NCBI GenBank assembly: GCA_021777215.1 | Contig: JAJYDS010000002.1 | Span: forward strand, 1-64,000 | Reading direction: 5' to 3' | From: a bacterium | GTDB lineage: Bacteria; Babelota; Babeliae; Babelales; Vermiphilaceae | DNA: 64,000 bases | Shown: positions 1 through 8,646 of the stretch, one piece after another | Position numbering within the stretch: position 1 is the stretch's first letter | Layout: each line of letters opens with the position of its first letter | Translations under genes and position numbers: made by a program | The notes under the pieces: generated by a model | Told to the model about the DNA's origin: nothing | What the model saw: only the letters and a program-made list of their open reading frames with translations | The model's database searches: none

Positions 1-124
1 AGACGGATATTTTTCCGAAACTGTCGGGCAGGTCAATTGGGAAACTATCCAAGAGTACATAAAAAATCAGTGATTCCGATAATTCAGGTGGGAAGCCACG
101 GCCTTTAGGCCGTGGAGACAGTCA
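1..124 (+). mobile_element. Right end of an IS200/IS605-type insertion sequence with subterminal hairpin
   Basis: After the transposase stop there is a perfect 8-bp stem with a four-base loop (CCACGGCC-TTTA-GGCCGTGG, 96-115), followed by a short AGACAGTCAC segment. Subterminal imperfect palindromes recognised as single-stranded DNA by TnpA are the hallmark of this IS class, which has no inverted terminal repeats. The exact cleavage site is not certain; I place the boundary near 124. The left end is outside the window. Confidence 0.7.
2..73 (+). CDS. tnpA: IS200/IS605-type transposase TnpA, C-terminal end only
   Basis: The reading frame enters from the left edge and stops at TGA 71-73. The last 23 residues include DGYFSETVGQVNWETIQEY, which I recognise as the usual C-terminus of single-domain Y1 (HUH) transposases of IS200/IS605 elements: a D-G-Y-F segment, then V-G-x-V-N and a closing helix ending near Y-I-K-N-Q. 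The catalytic His pair and Tyr lie outside the window, so intactness cannot be judged. The stop is followed within 25 bases by the hairpin expected at the right end of such elements, which supports the call. Confidence 0.8.
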   Translation, partial: DGYFSETVGQVNWETIQEYIKNQ

Positions 125-204
125 CTAGTGCTCACGCGCATACTTTTTCTTACTTTGGCAATGGATCGGTATTGTTTTTTACCGTTCATTGTGCGTTCCT
201 ATGG

Positions 205-642
205 TTACTCATTTTCAAATTTTCTGCTGCGTAGTTTTTTTATGGTGCTGCGGCGAGATTTAAAGCGTAAGCGCGATTCTTTTACTGCTTTTGAAATGTG
301 AGTTTCTATTCGTTTTTTTGGTACATGGAGCGCTTTGCGTATTTCTTGGGCAAGGTTGGCGAGTGCCATTTTTTTATTTTGTTGCTGACTGCGTGATGCG
401 CCCATGTTAATAATGAAATCACCCGCATCGGTCAGGCGTGCACGGAGATTTTCCAGTACGCGTTCTTTTTGTTTTTCATTCAATGCAGTTGTAGTTTTTA
501 CATTCCAGCGTACGGTTACTCGTGTTTCAGTTTTGTTAACATGTTGTCCACCCGGGCCGCCAGCTCTGCTGGTAGTTATTTCTAGCTCATACTCAGGAAT
601 AACTATGCCATTTTTTATAGGCACATCGTTTTTCTCGTTCAT
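205..642 (-). CDS. arfB: Alternative ribosome-rescue factor ArfB (YaeJ/ICT1-like peptidyl-tRNA hydrolase)
   Basis: 145 residues. It should release nascent peptides from ribosomes stalled without a stop codon. The catalytic loop G-G-P-G-G-Q-H-V-N-K-T lies near residue 30, as in class I release-factor catalytic domains, and there is no codon-recognition domain. The C-terminus is a basic tail (RLRFKSRRSTIKKLRSRKF), the part that in known ArfB proteins lies in the empty mRNA channel. The chosen ATG (642) has AGGAAAG upstream; an in-frame extension to 747 would add 35 residues unlike the family and run into the ABC permease gene. It lies downstream of the ABC exporter pair on the same strand. Confidence 0.9.
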   Translation of the reverse strand: MNEKNDVPIKNGIVIPEYELEITTSRAGGPGGQHVNKTETRVTVRWNVKTTTALNEKQKERVLENLRARLTDAGDFIINMGASRSQQQNKKMALANLAQEIRKALHVPKKRIETHISKAVKESRLRFKSRRSTIKKLRSRKFENE

Positions 643-656
643 TTTTTTGCTTTCCT

Positions 657-1484
657 TTATACAAAATCGAGCCGTTTTTTCAGGCGCATAATGCCCACTG
701 TGCCGCATACGATGGTTAATACGGCGAGCATACTGCAACAGAGCCAAAAGTTAAGAAAACCGCTCTGCCCTAGCGCAGCAGCATGAATTCCTTCCATGAT
801 GTATGTAATGGGGTTAAGGAGGCATGCGTAGGCTATAAAAGGAGAAAGAGCCTCGTAAATCATTTTCCAAGGAAATTCAGCGGCACCAAAAAACCAGAGA
901 GGAAAGAGTATACGAATGCCAATTTTATCAACGCTTGCTACGCTGCGTGCAAAGCTCGTGAGGAAGATAAAGAAGAAGCCGCTAAATATGCTGATAAGTA
1001 AAAAGATCAGAAGATAGTGAGCAACGCTGAGGTGGGCAAAGCTCATTTTGTGGCCGAGCAATACTTTGCTCAAGATAAGCGTGAGCGGGCCAAAGATAAG
1101 CGATTTGAAAGCATGGAGCAGCGATACCTTAGCGACAATGAGCCATGAGGGCAGCGGTAAGACAAAGTATGAGTTGATAATTTTTTCTCCCTCAAGATCG
1201 GCTATAAAATCGGAGCTTGCCGCCCAGATGCGCCAGATGCTTTCGCCGGCGATTATTGAGAAGGCAAAAAATTCGCCAAACTGTGTTGACATACCAAATG
1301 CAGGGTAGACATAGGTGGTGGCGATAACCATGCAGCTAAACCAGACGCAAATGTCGATAATTTTTTCAAGCAGATACTCTTTGAATACGGCAAGGTCCGT
1401 GAGAAATAAATACCAGAGAGTTTTTCCGTAGGCAGTATATTTTTTTATGCGCATAGCGCATGGGGCATTGTTGGAATGTGTCAT
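657..1484 (-). CDS. ABC-2 type transporter permease
   Basis: 275 residues with about six hydrophobic segments, arranged as in ABC-2 exporters. A short cytoplasmic N-terminus is followed by a first helix pair (about 40-90), a middle pair with a glycine/phenylalanine-rich stretch (about 155-180), and a last pair containing the conserved region L-N-P-I-T-Y-I-M-E-G (about residues 226-235) that precedes the final helix. The start overlaps the stop of the ATPase gene by four bases (ATGA), so the two are translationally coupled and should form one exporter. The substrate cannot be told from sequence; drug, polysaccharide and lipid exporters all share this architecture. Confidence 0.85.
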   Translation of the reverse strand: MTHSNNAPCAMRIKKYTAYGKTLWYLFLTDLAVFKEYLLEKIIDICVWFSCMVIATTYVYPAFGMSTQFGEFFAFSIIAGESIWRIWAASSDFIADLEGEKIINSYFVLPLPSWLIVAKVSLLHAFKSLIFGPLTLILSKVLLGHKMSFAHLSVAHYLLIFLLISIFSGFFFIFLTSFARSVASVDKIGIRILFPLWFFGAAEFPWKMIYEALSPFIAYACLLNPITYIMEGIHAAALGQSGFLNFWLCCSMLAVLTIVCGTVGIMRLKKRLDFV

Positions 1485-2230
1485 TCGACTTCCTCTGCCA
1501 TCAAGGTGATAAATATTTTTTCAAGGCTACTTTCTTGATGTGCTTCTTTGAGCGCAGCCGGCGTGCTTATTAATTTTATTTTGCCCGCGTCGAGAATGCA
1601 GATGCGATCGGAAAGCTCGTCAGCTTCATCTAAATAATGGGTGGTGAGTAACACTGAAACGCCATTTTTTTTGAGTTCTTTTATGGTGTGCCAGAGCTGG
1701 CGCCGAATGTGAGGGTCAAGGCCTACCGTGGGTTCATCAAGAATAAGAAGTTTTGGATTGTGCATGAGCGAGCGTGCGAGTAAAACGCGGTGCGCGTAAC
1801 CGCCAGAAAGGACTGGCGGCTTTGCCGTGCGATACTTACCCAACTCATACTGTTCAATGAGTTTTTCACGACGCTGTATGATCAACTCTTGGGGCAATCC
1901 ATAATAGTGCCCGGTAAAAGTGAGAATCTGTTCGATGGTCAGATCAGTATTGAGATTTGATTTTTGTGGACAAAAGCCGACGATACGGCGATATGCATTT
2001 ATATCTTGGTAAATGGACTTTCCCCGCATACTAATGTAGCCACTCGTTGGTGGATGCAGTGTGGCTATGATGGATGACAGGGTTGTTTTTCCCGCGCCAT
2101 TGACACCAAGTAAGCCGATGATTTCTTGTTCATGAATGGTCAGGGATATTCTATCCAGCGCGGTTGTGGTTTGTTCTTTCGTGTGGTACTGTTTAGTGAG
2201 ATTTTGTATTTCGAGTAATGGCTTGCTCAT
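1481..2230 (-). CDS. ABC transporter ATP-binding protein (ABC-2 exporter subunit)
   Basis: 249 residues from the chosen ATG. Walker A is G-V-N-G-A-G-K-T-T, the Q-loop is in F-C-P-Q-K, Walker B is L-L-I-L-D-E-P-T-V-G-L-D-P, and the H-loop is in L-T-T-H-Y. The signature reads L-S-G-G-Y-A-H-R rather than the usual LSGGQ-x-x-R, an unusual substitution next to otherwise intact motifs. The start at 2230 (MSKPLLEI) gives the normal N-terminus and has AAAGGG upstream; a longer in-frame start at 2287 would add 19 poorly conserved residues. It is coupled to the permease by a 4-base overlap and should power export across the inner membrane. Confidence 0.9.
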   Translation of the reverse strand: MSKPLLEIQNLTKQYHTKEQTTTALDRISLTIHEQEIIGLLGVNGAGKTTLSSIIATLHPPTSGYISMRGKSIYQDINAYRRIVGFCPQKSNLNTDLTIEQILTFTGHYYGLPQELIIQRREKLIEQYELGKYRTAKPPVLSGGYAHRVLLARSLMHNPKLLILDEPTVGLDPHIRRQLWHTIKELKKNGVSVLLTTHYLDEADELSDRICILDAGKIKLISTPAALKEAHQESSLEKIFITLMAEEVE

Positions 2231-2392
2231 ACCAGCCCTTTTTATGCTTACAGAATGCTTTTCTTGGACGATTGTTTTTCTAAGCATGCAAAGGGAGCGC
2301 TGCTTTTGTCAATATAAACGAGTGTTGATTGCGGTACGATTAATCATGTGCGCTTTTTATTGTGGGGGAGATGGTAGTTCGCGCAGAGATCC

Positions 2393-4195
2393 TTACAAAG
2401 GAAGTTTTTTAGCGCATGATGCTGCCGACTTTTTCTCGTCCGTTTGTGTTGTATCATGCAGCAAGGAAACTGTTTTCCTTGGCGGTGTTTTCTCTGGTGT
2501 TGGCTTGAGCGCGGTTGTTGGTGGGGTATTGTCGAATGCTATTATCGGTGAAGCAGGTCTTGTCTGTATGCTCATTACATATGCGGGTGATCGTAATATA
2601 CCTAAGGGAGAGGTAGGCGTATCCGTTCTTTGTTGCTTGCTGGATGGTAGTGACGGTGTTCCTGCTTGTTGGTTCAAGGTTGGTGTTGCGCGCGATATTT
2701 CAGGAGCCGAATTTCGGCGTTCACGTATTTTTGGTGCGATAAAGCCAGCAAATTCGAGTATTTTTTTGAGCAGCGGGGCTTGTTCGTCTTTCATAGTTAT
2801 GTGCAAAATGAGTGGGCGGTCGCTATGGATGAGCGCATCTTTTTTTGCTTGCACAAGTGCGGAAATAGCACTTTTAGCTAATGGTTCCCTGAGGTCCTGA
2901 GAACAATTTGATATGTCCAGTGGACAAATATAGGCATCGCCATTATCGATACCAATTCCTTGAGAAAGGATTATTGTCTCGCCGGTTGAACGACTTTCAG
3001 CTCTGCTTGAGCTTTGACTGAGCATTTTTTCAAATTCATCAACTGAATTGTTTTGTATAGCCATGATTGGTTGCTTATAGGTGATGCAACAGTATACTTT
3101 TTTCCCTTGAATAAGTTGTATCACGCGTTCGCGAGAAAAATTTTGATCAAACGTCCAGGAGTGTACATAGTTTTGAATTAGCTGAGTGAATAATTGTTGC
3201 CGCTTTAAGTTTGTTTTGTATTTTTCTATATTGCGATTAATTCTTTTGCACTCGACAAGGTCAACGTCGGTAACTATGTCGAATTCTTGTCCTATTTCTG
3301 CGTATTGGGGAGTTTCTGCGGAAAACAGACAGCACGATCTGATCTTGTTAATGATGATTCTTGTGTCCTCATTTTTGGGTATGCGCAGTATGATATTTAG
3401 ACCGAGACATAAAATAGGGTGACTTTTTGCTATTCCGAGAGCCACTTCTAATTCATTTAAGTGGTCGTAGATTCCTTCTATGTTTTCTGATAGAAGAGTA
3501 GCTAAATTCGGTTGATTTTTATTATTAGCTCCTTTTGTTGTTGGAGACTTAAGGGTGCATGATTTGTTCAGGAGTCCAAAATCTTGGATTGTTTTTTGGA
3601 GGTCTGTTTCCAGAGGATGAATTTCCACTAAATTCTGTAGCGCTTTACGTGCCTTTTCTTTTAGTTTGTTTATTGTTTCAAGAAGATGTTGGCCATTTTC
3701 TTTGTTTAATACTGTCTCTTTTCCTTTTTTTTCGCTTGTTTGAAAGTCTTTATCAGTAAGCTCTTCTGCGATTTTATATGTTTGTAAAGCTAGAATTTGT
3801 TCAGTTGCTTTTGCTTTGAGTGTATCACTGGTATTTGCGCGGCTTTTTTGCATGAGGACTATAATGTCTTGAATGCGTTCGCATTTTTGCTGCGTTTTTT
3901 CGATTGATTCTTTGACGCCGGGAACAGGATTTTGAAGTGAGGCAATAAATTTTTCATAGGCGTTTTTTGACACGGTGAGCGCGTGCGCTTTAAGGTTGAC
4001 AAGTTGAGAAACCATCTTTTCTGAAAATATACCATCATGCTGCAACTGAGAGAGTCTCTCTTGGGAAAAAGTTTCCTCTAGATAGGTTGCTAGATTTTCA
4101 TATGAAGTTGCGCCATGCAATAAGCTAGCGGCTTGCAAGAGTAGTATGGCCAAAAGTATGGGTTTTTTCAGAATATAATTTACTAAAAAATGCAT
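2393..4195 (-). CDS. Secreted helical protein of unknown function with proline-rich tail
   Basis: 600 residues; no family recognised. The start is the ATG at 4195 because GGAGG lies just upstream, inside a slightly longer in-frame reading. Residues 1-29 form a signal peptide (ILKKPILLAILLLQAASLLHG, cleavage near the following Ala). Residues 30-260 look largely alpha-helical with coiled-coil character and many Lys/Glu. The middle has a few cysteines and a more globular composition. The last roughly 110 residues are rich in Pro, Ser and Thr and probably disordered. Such an exported helical protein with a disordered tail could be a surface or host-directed factor, but nothing in the sequence shows its role. 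Confidence 0.75.
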   Translation of the reverse strand: MHFLVNYILKKPILLAILLLQAASLLHGATSYENLATYLEETFSQERLSQLQHDGIFSEKMVSQLVNLKAHALTVSKNAYEKFIASLQNPVPGVKESIEKTQQKCERIQDIIVLMQKSRANTSDTLKAKATEQILALQTYKIAEELTDKDFQTSEKKGKETVLNKENGQHLLETINKLKEKARKALQNLVEIHPLETDLQKTIQDFGLLNKSCTLKSPTTKGANNKNQPNLATLLSENIEGIYDHLNELEVALGIAKSHPILCLGLNIILRIPKNEDTRIIINKIRSCCLFSAETPQYAEIGQEFDIVTDVDLVECKRINRNIEKYKTNLKRQQLFTQLIQNYVHSWTFDQNFSRERVIQLIQGKKVYCCITYKQPIMAIQNNSVDEFEKMLSQSSSRAESRSTGETIILSQGIGIDNGDAYICPLDISNCSQDLREPLAKSAISALVQAKKDALIHSDRPLILHITMKDEQAPLLKKILEFAGFIAPKIRERRNSAPEISRATPTLNQQAGTPSLPSSKQQRTDTPTSPLGILRSPAYVMSIQTRPASPIIAFDNTPPTTALKPTPEKTPPRKTVSLLHDTTQTDEKKSAASCAKKLPL

Positions 4196-4337
4196 AAAAA
4201 CCTCCATTTAAACTTTCTTCTCTCGGGGAGAAGCTCCATTTTTAAGTACAGAAACAAGAACAAGTCTATCCAAAATATTCAACCTGTCAAGTTTTTAACT
4301 TGTTTTGGAGGGGGAGAATGAGAAAAAACGGGTGATT

Positions 4338-4769
4338 TTACTGGGTTATGGGCTCAGGAGTAACTGATCCAGGGAGGGAGAGGTGTGGTTCAGAAGGTTT
4401 TTGGTGCCTAGAGAGCCACGCGGTGGTTTCCATGGGGACAGGGGGTGTTACTATTGGTTCTCCTTGGCTGAGATTCGTTGGTTGCAAAGGCGTTTTGCCG
4501 TCGCAGAGCATTGTGCTGCTCGTGCCCATTTGACTTGCGAACATAGTTCCCATACCACAGAAAAAGAGACGGGGGTTGCCGGTGCAGGTTCCAACTGCAG
4601 CCACTGATCCGCCTGATACGCTACCCGCAATAGCCCCACCGAGCAGCTTTTTATTGGTGGCATCGCTCGAGGTGTTGACCATCATAAAAAAACGGCCCAT
4701 GTCTTGCATGGCATCAAGTCTTGCGCATGAGAGCATGATAACGAGTACATGAATTAATTTCATAAACAT
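4338..4769 (-). CDS. Small secreted glycine-rich protein, unknown
   Basis: 143 residues. GGAGG precedes two candidate ATGs, at 4769 and two codons further on; both give the same protein body. The N-terminus is a signal peptide ending near C-A-R-L-D-A. Residues 45-65 (L-L-G-G-A-I-A-G-S-V-S-G-G-S-V-A-A-V-G) form a glycine-zipper-like hydrophobic stretch of the sort that inserts into or crosses membranes, followed by two Cys pairs (C-T-G-N and C-G-M-G). The C-terminal third is Pro/Thr-rich and probably unstructured. No family recognised. Confidence 0.65.
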   Translation of the reverse strand: MFMKLIHVLVIMLSCARLDAMQDMGRFFMMVNTSSDATNKKLLGGAIAGSVSGGSVAAVGTCTGNPRLFFCGMGTMFASQMGTSSTMLCDGKTPLQPTNLSQGEPIVTPPVPMETTAWLSRHQKPSEPHLSLPGSVTPEPITQ

Positions 4770-4971
4770 ACGACCTCCGTTATAAGATAAGCAGAATGCA
4801 ATCTTTTTCTAAGGGATATTTAACTTTAGAATACCGAAATTTTTAGGACGCACAAATATGGTGGTTGCATGCAATAGTTTTCGTATAGGGCAAAAATGAC
4901 CTATTATCAGTGGATATCAGGTATGCCCTTGAGTAGTATGTGGCATGAACCCTTAAAAAGAGAGAATAGGT

Positions 4972-5942
4972 ATGAAAAAGCGTAATTCTGTATATCGTGG
5001 TGTTTTGCTTGTCTTAGTCTGTCTAAGCCAGGAACTATCTGCAACGTCTCTCATTTATAATATGAAGATTCGACGGGTGTTTCGCACTAACGATGCAGTC
5101 ACCCTAGCCAACCTGCTGGGTAAAAAGAGTGCCTCATTGTGGTTGCCTTCAGGTGTGCCTATTTTTGCCGAGCGTAATCGACATATTGTCGATGCCGCAC
5201 AAGGGATTGATGTCTGTCAAAAAAGCACCGCGGGGGCGCTATCTTTAACCTAAAGCATGTTTCTGAGCACGCCTGGTGGTGTGAGCTTACCACCGCAGTT
5301 GCACGGGAACGGTCGCGCGAGCGAGGAACGGTTGCGCGGGATTGTGCGCGTTCTGGTATGGATGACATTGTTATGGCCGCCGGTTATAATTTTTTCCCTA
5401 CGCCGGCTACCCAGATAGTACTTTATGGGATTGGCGGGGTGCCAACCCGGCTTAAACTTGATGTATATGAGCAATTTGACACGTTGGTAGGTACGCGTTT
5501 TTTTAGTGTTGGTGGAGGTCTTGAACTTTCCAATAATTTTATCAGTGGTCTTAAGCAATCGCTTACTGGCATTGTGCAGGCTCGGTGCATACATTTTTTT
5601 GATCGAGAGTGGTATCCGGTATTGCCTCGTGGCGCCAAAATTCAACCCGGTGACTTGACTGACCTGCTTGTTTCTCTGCAATATCGCAAGAAGCGAACAG
5701 TCTTTGAAGCGGGATATAATATAACCTTTTTTACGCATCAGGCAGTTTTGCTTGCTACAGGGCCGGTAAAAAGTGATAGTTTTAAGCGACACAGTGGGTA
5801 CCTGAGTGTGGCTCATTTGTGTAAGCATGTGCGCATTTTTCATAAGGCCTTGTTGGTGGGTGGAGGCTTTTCCTTGGGGAGGGCGCACAAATTTGATGCA
5901 AAAATTGCTTCTTGTTGGGCGAATATTACGCTTGTTTTTTGA
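4972..5942 (+). pseudogene. Outer-membrane beta-barrel-like protein gene split by a frameshift
   Basis: The first part (4972-5253) starts with a good signal peptide (V-L-L-V-L-V-C-L-S-Q-E-L-S-A) and reads to a TAA at 5251-5253. The second part continues in another frame, in which residues directly before the ATG at 5358 already read as protein (A-I-F-N-L-K-H-V-S-E-H-A-W-W). One added base in the G run 5231-5236 or the A run 5219-5224 would join them into about 323 residues. The C-terminal part has alternating hydrophobic strands and ends in aromatic V-F, typical of barrel proteins recognised by BamA. I infer an inactivated or phase-off gene, or an assembly error; the local codons do not form a classical -1 slippery heptamer. 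Confidence 0.65.
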
Positions 5943-5982
5943 TTTTTTGAGCCTTTTTAGTTATGCGTTACATAACGACTTA

Positions 5983-6037
5983 TTAGGGTGTTTCAAGAAG
6001 CGACGTTTCTTGAAATACCCTAATGTTTTTATTTTTT
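5983..6037 (+). terminator. Rho-independent terminator
   Basis: Seventeen-base arms (5983-5999 and 6007-6023), complementary except for one G.T position, are followed by TGTTTTTATTTTTTT. It sits 40 bases after the split outer-membrane protein gene and before typA. Confidence 0.85.
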
Positions 6038-6158
6038 TGAGTAGTTTTTTAAAAAAAGTGTTAAAATGAGCTTTTCTTTTTGGTAAAAAATGTTACAGTT
6101 AGAAAAGACACAGTTTAAGTTTTTCTATAATAAAACGCGAGAAAGAGTGAGTATAGAG

Positions 6159-7982
6159 ATGACTAGTAACGACACCTCATCATGTTCCCATATTCGTAAT
6201 ATTGCTATAGTTGCCCACGTTGACCATGGCAAGACTACCTTGGTCGACCAATTATTGCGCCAAACGAACACCATTAAGGGTGATTCTGGTGAGCGCGTTA
6301 TGGACTCTAATGCCCTAGAACGTGAACGTGGTATTACCATTTTGGCAAAAAATACTGGTCTCCATTTTGGTGACTACAAAATTAATATTGTTGATACTCC
6401 CGGTCACACCGATTTTGGTGGTGAAGTAGAGCGTACGCTGCAGATGGTTGAGGGTTTTTTACTCCTTGTTGATGCGGCAGAAGGCGTCCTGCCAGGAACC
6501 CGTTTTGTAGTACAAAAAGCTCTGGCTCTTGGATTGAAGCCTATCGTTTTTATTAATAAAATTGATCGTAAAGATGCTACGGTAGAAAAAACAGAAGAAG
6601 CAGTACATGATCTGTTTCTTGATATGGCAAAGCACGAGAGTCAGCTTGATTTTCCTATTTTATATGGCTCATCGCGCTTTGGCTTTGCTACTACCGATTA
6701 TACTCAACCAACAACTTCTATGTTACCTTTATTTGATGCTATTATTGAGCATGTTCCTGCGCCAACACCGCGCAGCTCTGAAGGTTTGCAAGTATTAGTC
6801 ACTAATCTTGATCACTCTGACTTTTTAGGGCCTATTGCAGTAGGTAGAGTGTTTAGTGGATCATTGACCGTTGGTCAGTCGATTATTCAGTGCAAAGACG
6901 ATCAAAATAGTGCGCCAACAAAAATTACTAAATTATTTACCTTTTTGGGCTTAAGTAAGCTCGAGGTTCCTCAGGTAGAATGTGGTGATATTGTGGCTGT
7001 GACAGGTTTTCAATCAACACCATCCATTGGTGCCACCCTCTGTTCTCCAGAAAAGCCATTGCCATTACCATATACACATGTAGATGAACCGACGATGAGC
7101 ATGTATATCTCGGTAAACAATTCGCCGTTTAGTGGGCGCGAAGGATCTTTATTGACTTCGCGGCACATTAAAGCCCGATTGGAAAAAGAATTACGCACGA
7201 ATATAGCCTTGCGCGTTGAGCCAACGCAGACGCCGGAATCTTTTAGGGTATCTGGTCGCGGTCAAATGCACTTGGGTGTATTACTTGAGAATATGCGTCG
7301 CGAAGATTTTGAAATACAAGTTTCTGCCCCCGAAGTTATTTATAAAATGATTGATGGTGTAAAATGCGAGCCGATCGAATATTTAATTGTTGATGTGCCT
7401 GAAGAGTGTCAGGGGGTTGTTATGGAAAATCTTGGCAAGCGAAAAGCTGAGATGAAACATATGCACCACAGTAACGATGGTCGTGTACGTATAGAGTACG
7501 AAGTGCCATCACGTGCATTGCTCGGTTTCCGTAGCCAATTCTTGACTGATACGCGGGGAACCGGTATCGCCAATATGATTTTTCACAACTATCAACCGTA
7601 TAAAGGTGATATTCCCACGCGTAACAAAGGCGCCATGGTTTCCATGGAGAAGGGTATTGTTACCGCATATGCCCTGGATTCACTGCAAGCGCGGGGCGTT
7701 CTTTTTGTGAAGCCAACTGATGAAGTCTATGAAGGACAAATCATTGGTGAGCATAGCCGGGAGAATGATCTTGACGTAAATCCTTGCAAGCTCAAAAAGC
7801 TTTCTAATATGCGTGCCTCAGGATCCGATGATGCCGTGCAACTTCCTGCACAGCGGATTATGGAACTTGAAACATGTATGGAATGGATTCGTCCTGATGA
7901 ATTGATCGAAATTACACCCAAAAGTGTACGTTTGCGTAAGAAAAAATTGAATGCGACGATGCGCAAGCGATCTGACGACTAA
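6159..7982 (+). CDS. typA: Ribosome-associated GTPase TypA/BipA
   Basis: 607 residues, the usual family length. GTPase motifs are all present: A-H-V-D-H-G-K-T-T (G1), R-G-I-T-I (G2), D-T-P-G-H (G3), N-K-I-D (G4) and G-S-S-R (G5), followed by EF-G-like domains and the BipA-specific C-terminal domain (about 400-600). It acts on ribosomes, in stress adaptation and 50S assembly. The ATG at 6159 is chosen because the family starts about 15 residues before [10 protein letters not shown]; the in-frame ATG at 6090 would add 23 residues. It is flanked by terminators on both sides, so it is likely transcribed alone. Confidence 0.97.
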   Translation: MTSNDTSSCSHIRNIAIVAHVDHGKTTLVDQLLRQTNTIKGDSGERVMDSNALERERGITILAKNTGLHFGDYKINIVDTPGHTDFGGEVERTLQMVEGFLLLVDAAEGVLPGTRFVVQKALALGLKPIVFINKIDRKDATVEKTEEAVHDLFLDMAKHESQLDFPILYGSSRFGFATTDYTQPTTSMLPLFDAIIEHVPAPTPRSSEGLQVLVTNLDHSDFLGPIAVGRVFSGSLTVGQSIIQCKDDQNSAPTKITKLFTFLGLSKLEVPQVECGDIVAVTGFQSTPSIGATLCSPEKPLPLPYTHVDEPTMSMYISVNNSPFSGREGSLLTSRHIKARLEKELRTNIALRVEPTQTPESFRVSGRGQMHLGVLLENMRREDFEIQVSAPEVIYKMIDGVKCEPIEYLIVDVPEECQGVVMENLGKRKAEMKHMHHSNDGRVRIEYEVPSRALLGFRSQFLTDTRGTGIANMIFHNYQPYKGDIPTRNKGAMVSMEKGIVTAYALDSLQARGVLFVKPTDEVYEGQIIGEHSRENDLDVNPCKLKKLSNMRASGSDDAVQLPAQRIMELETCMEWIRPDELIEITPKSVRLRKKKLNATMRKRSDD

Positions 7983-8004
7983 ATAATTTTTTATAAGACT
8001 AGAA

Positions 8005-8043
8005 AAAGAGCAGGTATTGTGATTACAGTGCCTGCTCTTTTTT
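8005..8043 (+). terminator. Rho-independent terminator of typA
   Basis: AAAGAGCAGGTATTGT pairs with ACAGTGCCTGCTCTTT (two wobble positions) and runs into a T tract, beginning about 20 bases after the typA stop. Confidence 0.85.
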
Positions 8044-8148
8044 GTGCGCACATTTGGAGTGTTGTATCTTGTGCCGATAACAAGCAGGGCTCGATGGGGT
8101 TCATTAATTGTCACACGCAGAGTTTTTATCACAAACATATATAAAATA

Positions 8149-8178
8149 TTGCTATTTGAAATTTGCATCTGATATTCT
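8149..8178 (+). promoter_or_regulatory. Possible promoter for the secreted-protein cassette
   Basis: A TTGCTA (8149-8154) and TATTCT (8173-8178) pair are separated by 18 bases, 36 bases before the ATG at 8215. The -35 matches four of six and the -10 four or five of six positions of the sigma-70 consensus. It is the only plausible pair I see between the typA terminator and the cassette. Confidence 0.35.
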
Positions 8179-8214
8179 AAGGGTAGAGAAAAAGGGTAAA
8201 AGAAGGAGAGGGTA

Positions 8215-8578
8215 ATGAAGCATGGTTTTTTTAAGTTTTTGTGCCTATTAATTGGTATGGGAGCTATGAGCTCGTTTCTATTTGGCGAAAAAAAGTCAGA
8301 TGTCTCACTGTGTGTTACCGGCTATTGTTAAGCAAAATAGAAAAGAAAGGGTGCTGAATAATCGCGATGATTTATTAAAACAGATTCAGGCGGGTGCGAA
8401 ATTGAAACTGACGCCAAAACCTGGTGAAGGTTCAGCAAAAAAAGGAACAGAGCCGCTGACAGCAGGTAGTCTTGGCGATGTCCTTTCTCAGGTTCTTGAA
8501 AAGAGACGTAAGGCTATAGCTCCAAATGCAGCAACAGAACATGAGCCGTTGCCTGAAGAGGAGCAGTGGGAAGACTAA
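8215..8578 (+). CDS. Secreted WCA (WH2-connector-acidic) protein, predicted Arp2/3-type actin nucleation promoter; frame interrupted at an A7 run
   Basis: ATG 8215 has AAGGAG upstream and opens a signal peptide (F-F-K-F-L-C-L-L-I-G-M-G-A-M-S-S-F-L-F-G). The remaining protein is in the next frame; removing one A from the A7 run 8288-8294 joins them into 120 residues. Residues 50-67 read R-D-D-L-L-K-Q-I-Q-A-G-A-K-L-K-L-T, matching the actin-binding WH2 pattern LLxxI-x-x-G-x-x-LK. Residues 84-101 (AGSLGDVLSQVLEKRRKAI) match the amphipathic connector of N-WASP, which from memory has G-x-x-G-x-L and K-R-S-K-A-I. Residues 108-120 are acidic and end E-E-E-Q-W-E-D, with the penultimate-region Trp essential for Arp2/3 binding in WASP proteins. 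I infer an effector that nucleates host actin. A start at TTG 8282 would give an unsecreted form with the same module. Confidence 0.8.
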
Positions 8579-8646
8579 CCAGCGACCATTGTAGAGAGAG
8601 TCAAAAAAAGTTTGACTATCCCTCTACCAAATAAAAAGGGGCTCCT

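Noticed and set aside
2136-2900. 254-codon open frame on the plus strand
   Set aside because: It runs antisense through the ATPase and the secreted helical protein genes, has no ribosome-binding site, and its translation is Cys/Ser/Val-rich without motifs.
5215-5240. Programmed -1 frameshift in the split outer-membrane gene
   Set aside because: The zero-frame codons across the A6 and G5 runs do not form an X-XXY-YYZ heptamer that keeps pairing in both sites, and no downstream pseudoknot is evident; mutation or assembly error is simpler.
5250-5888. 212-codon open frame on the minus strand opposite the split barrel gene
   Set aside because: The plus strand shows a signal peptide, barrel-like strands and an aromatic end; the minus frame has no start signals or family features.
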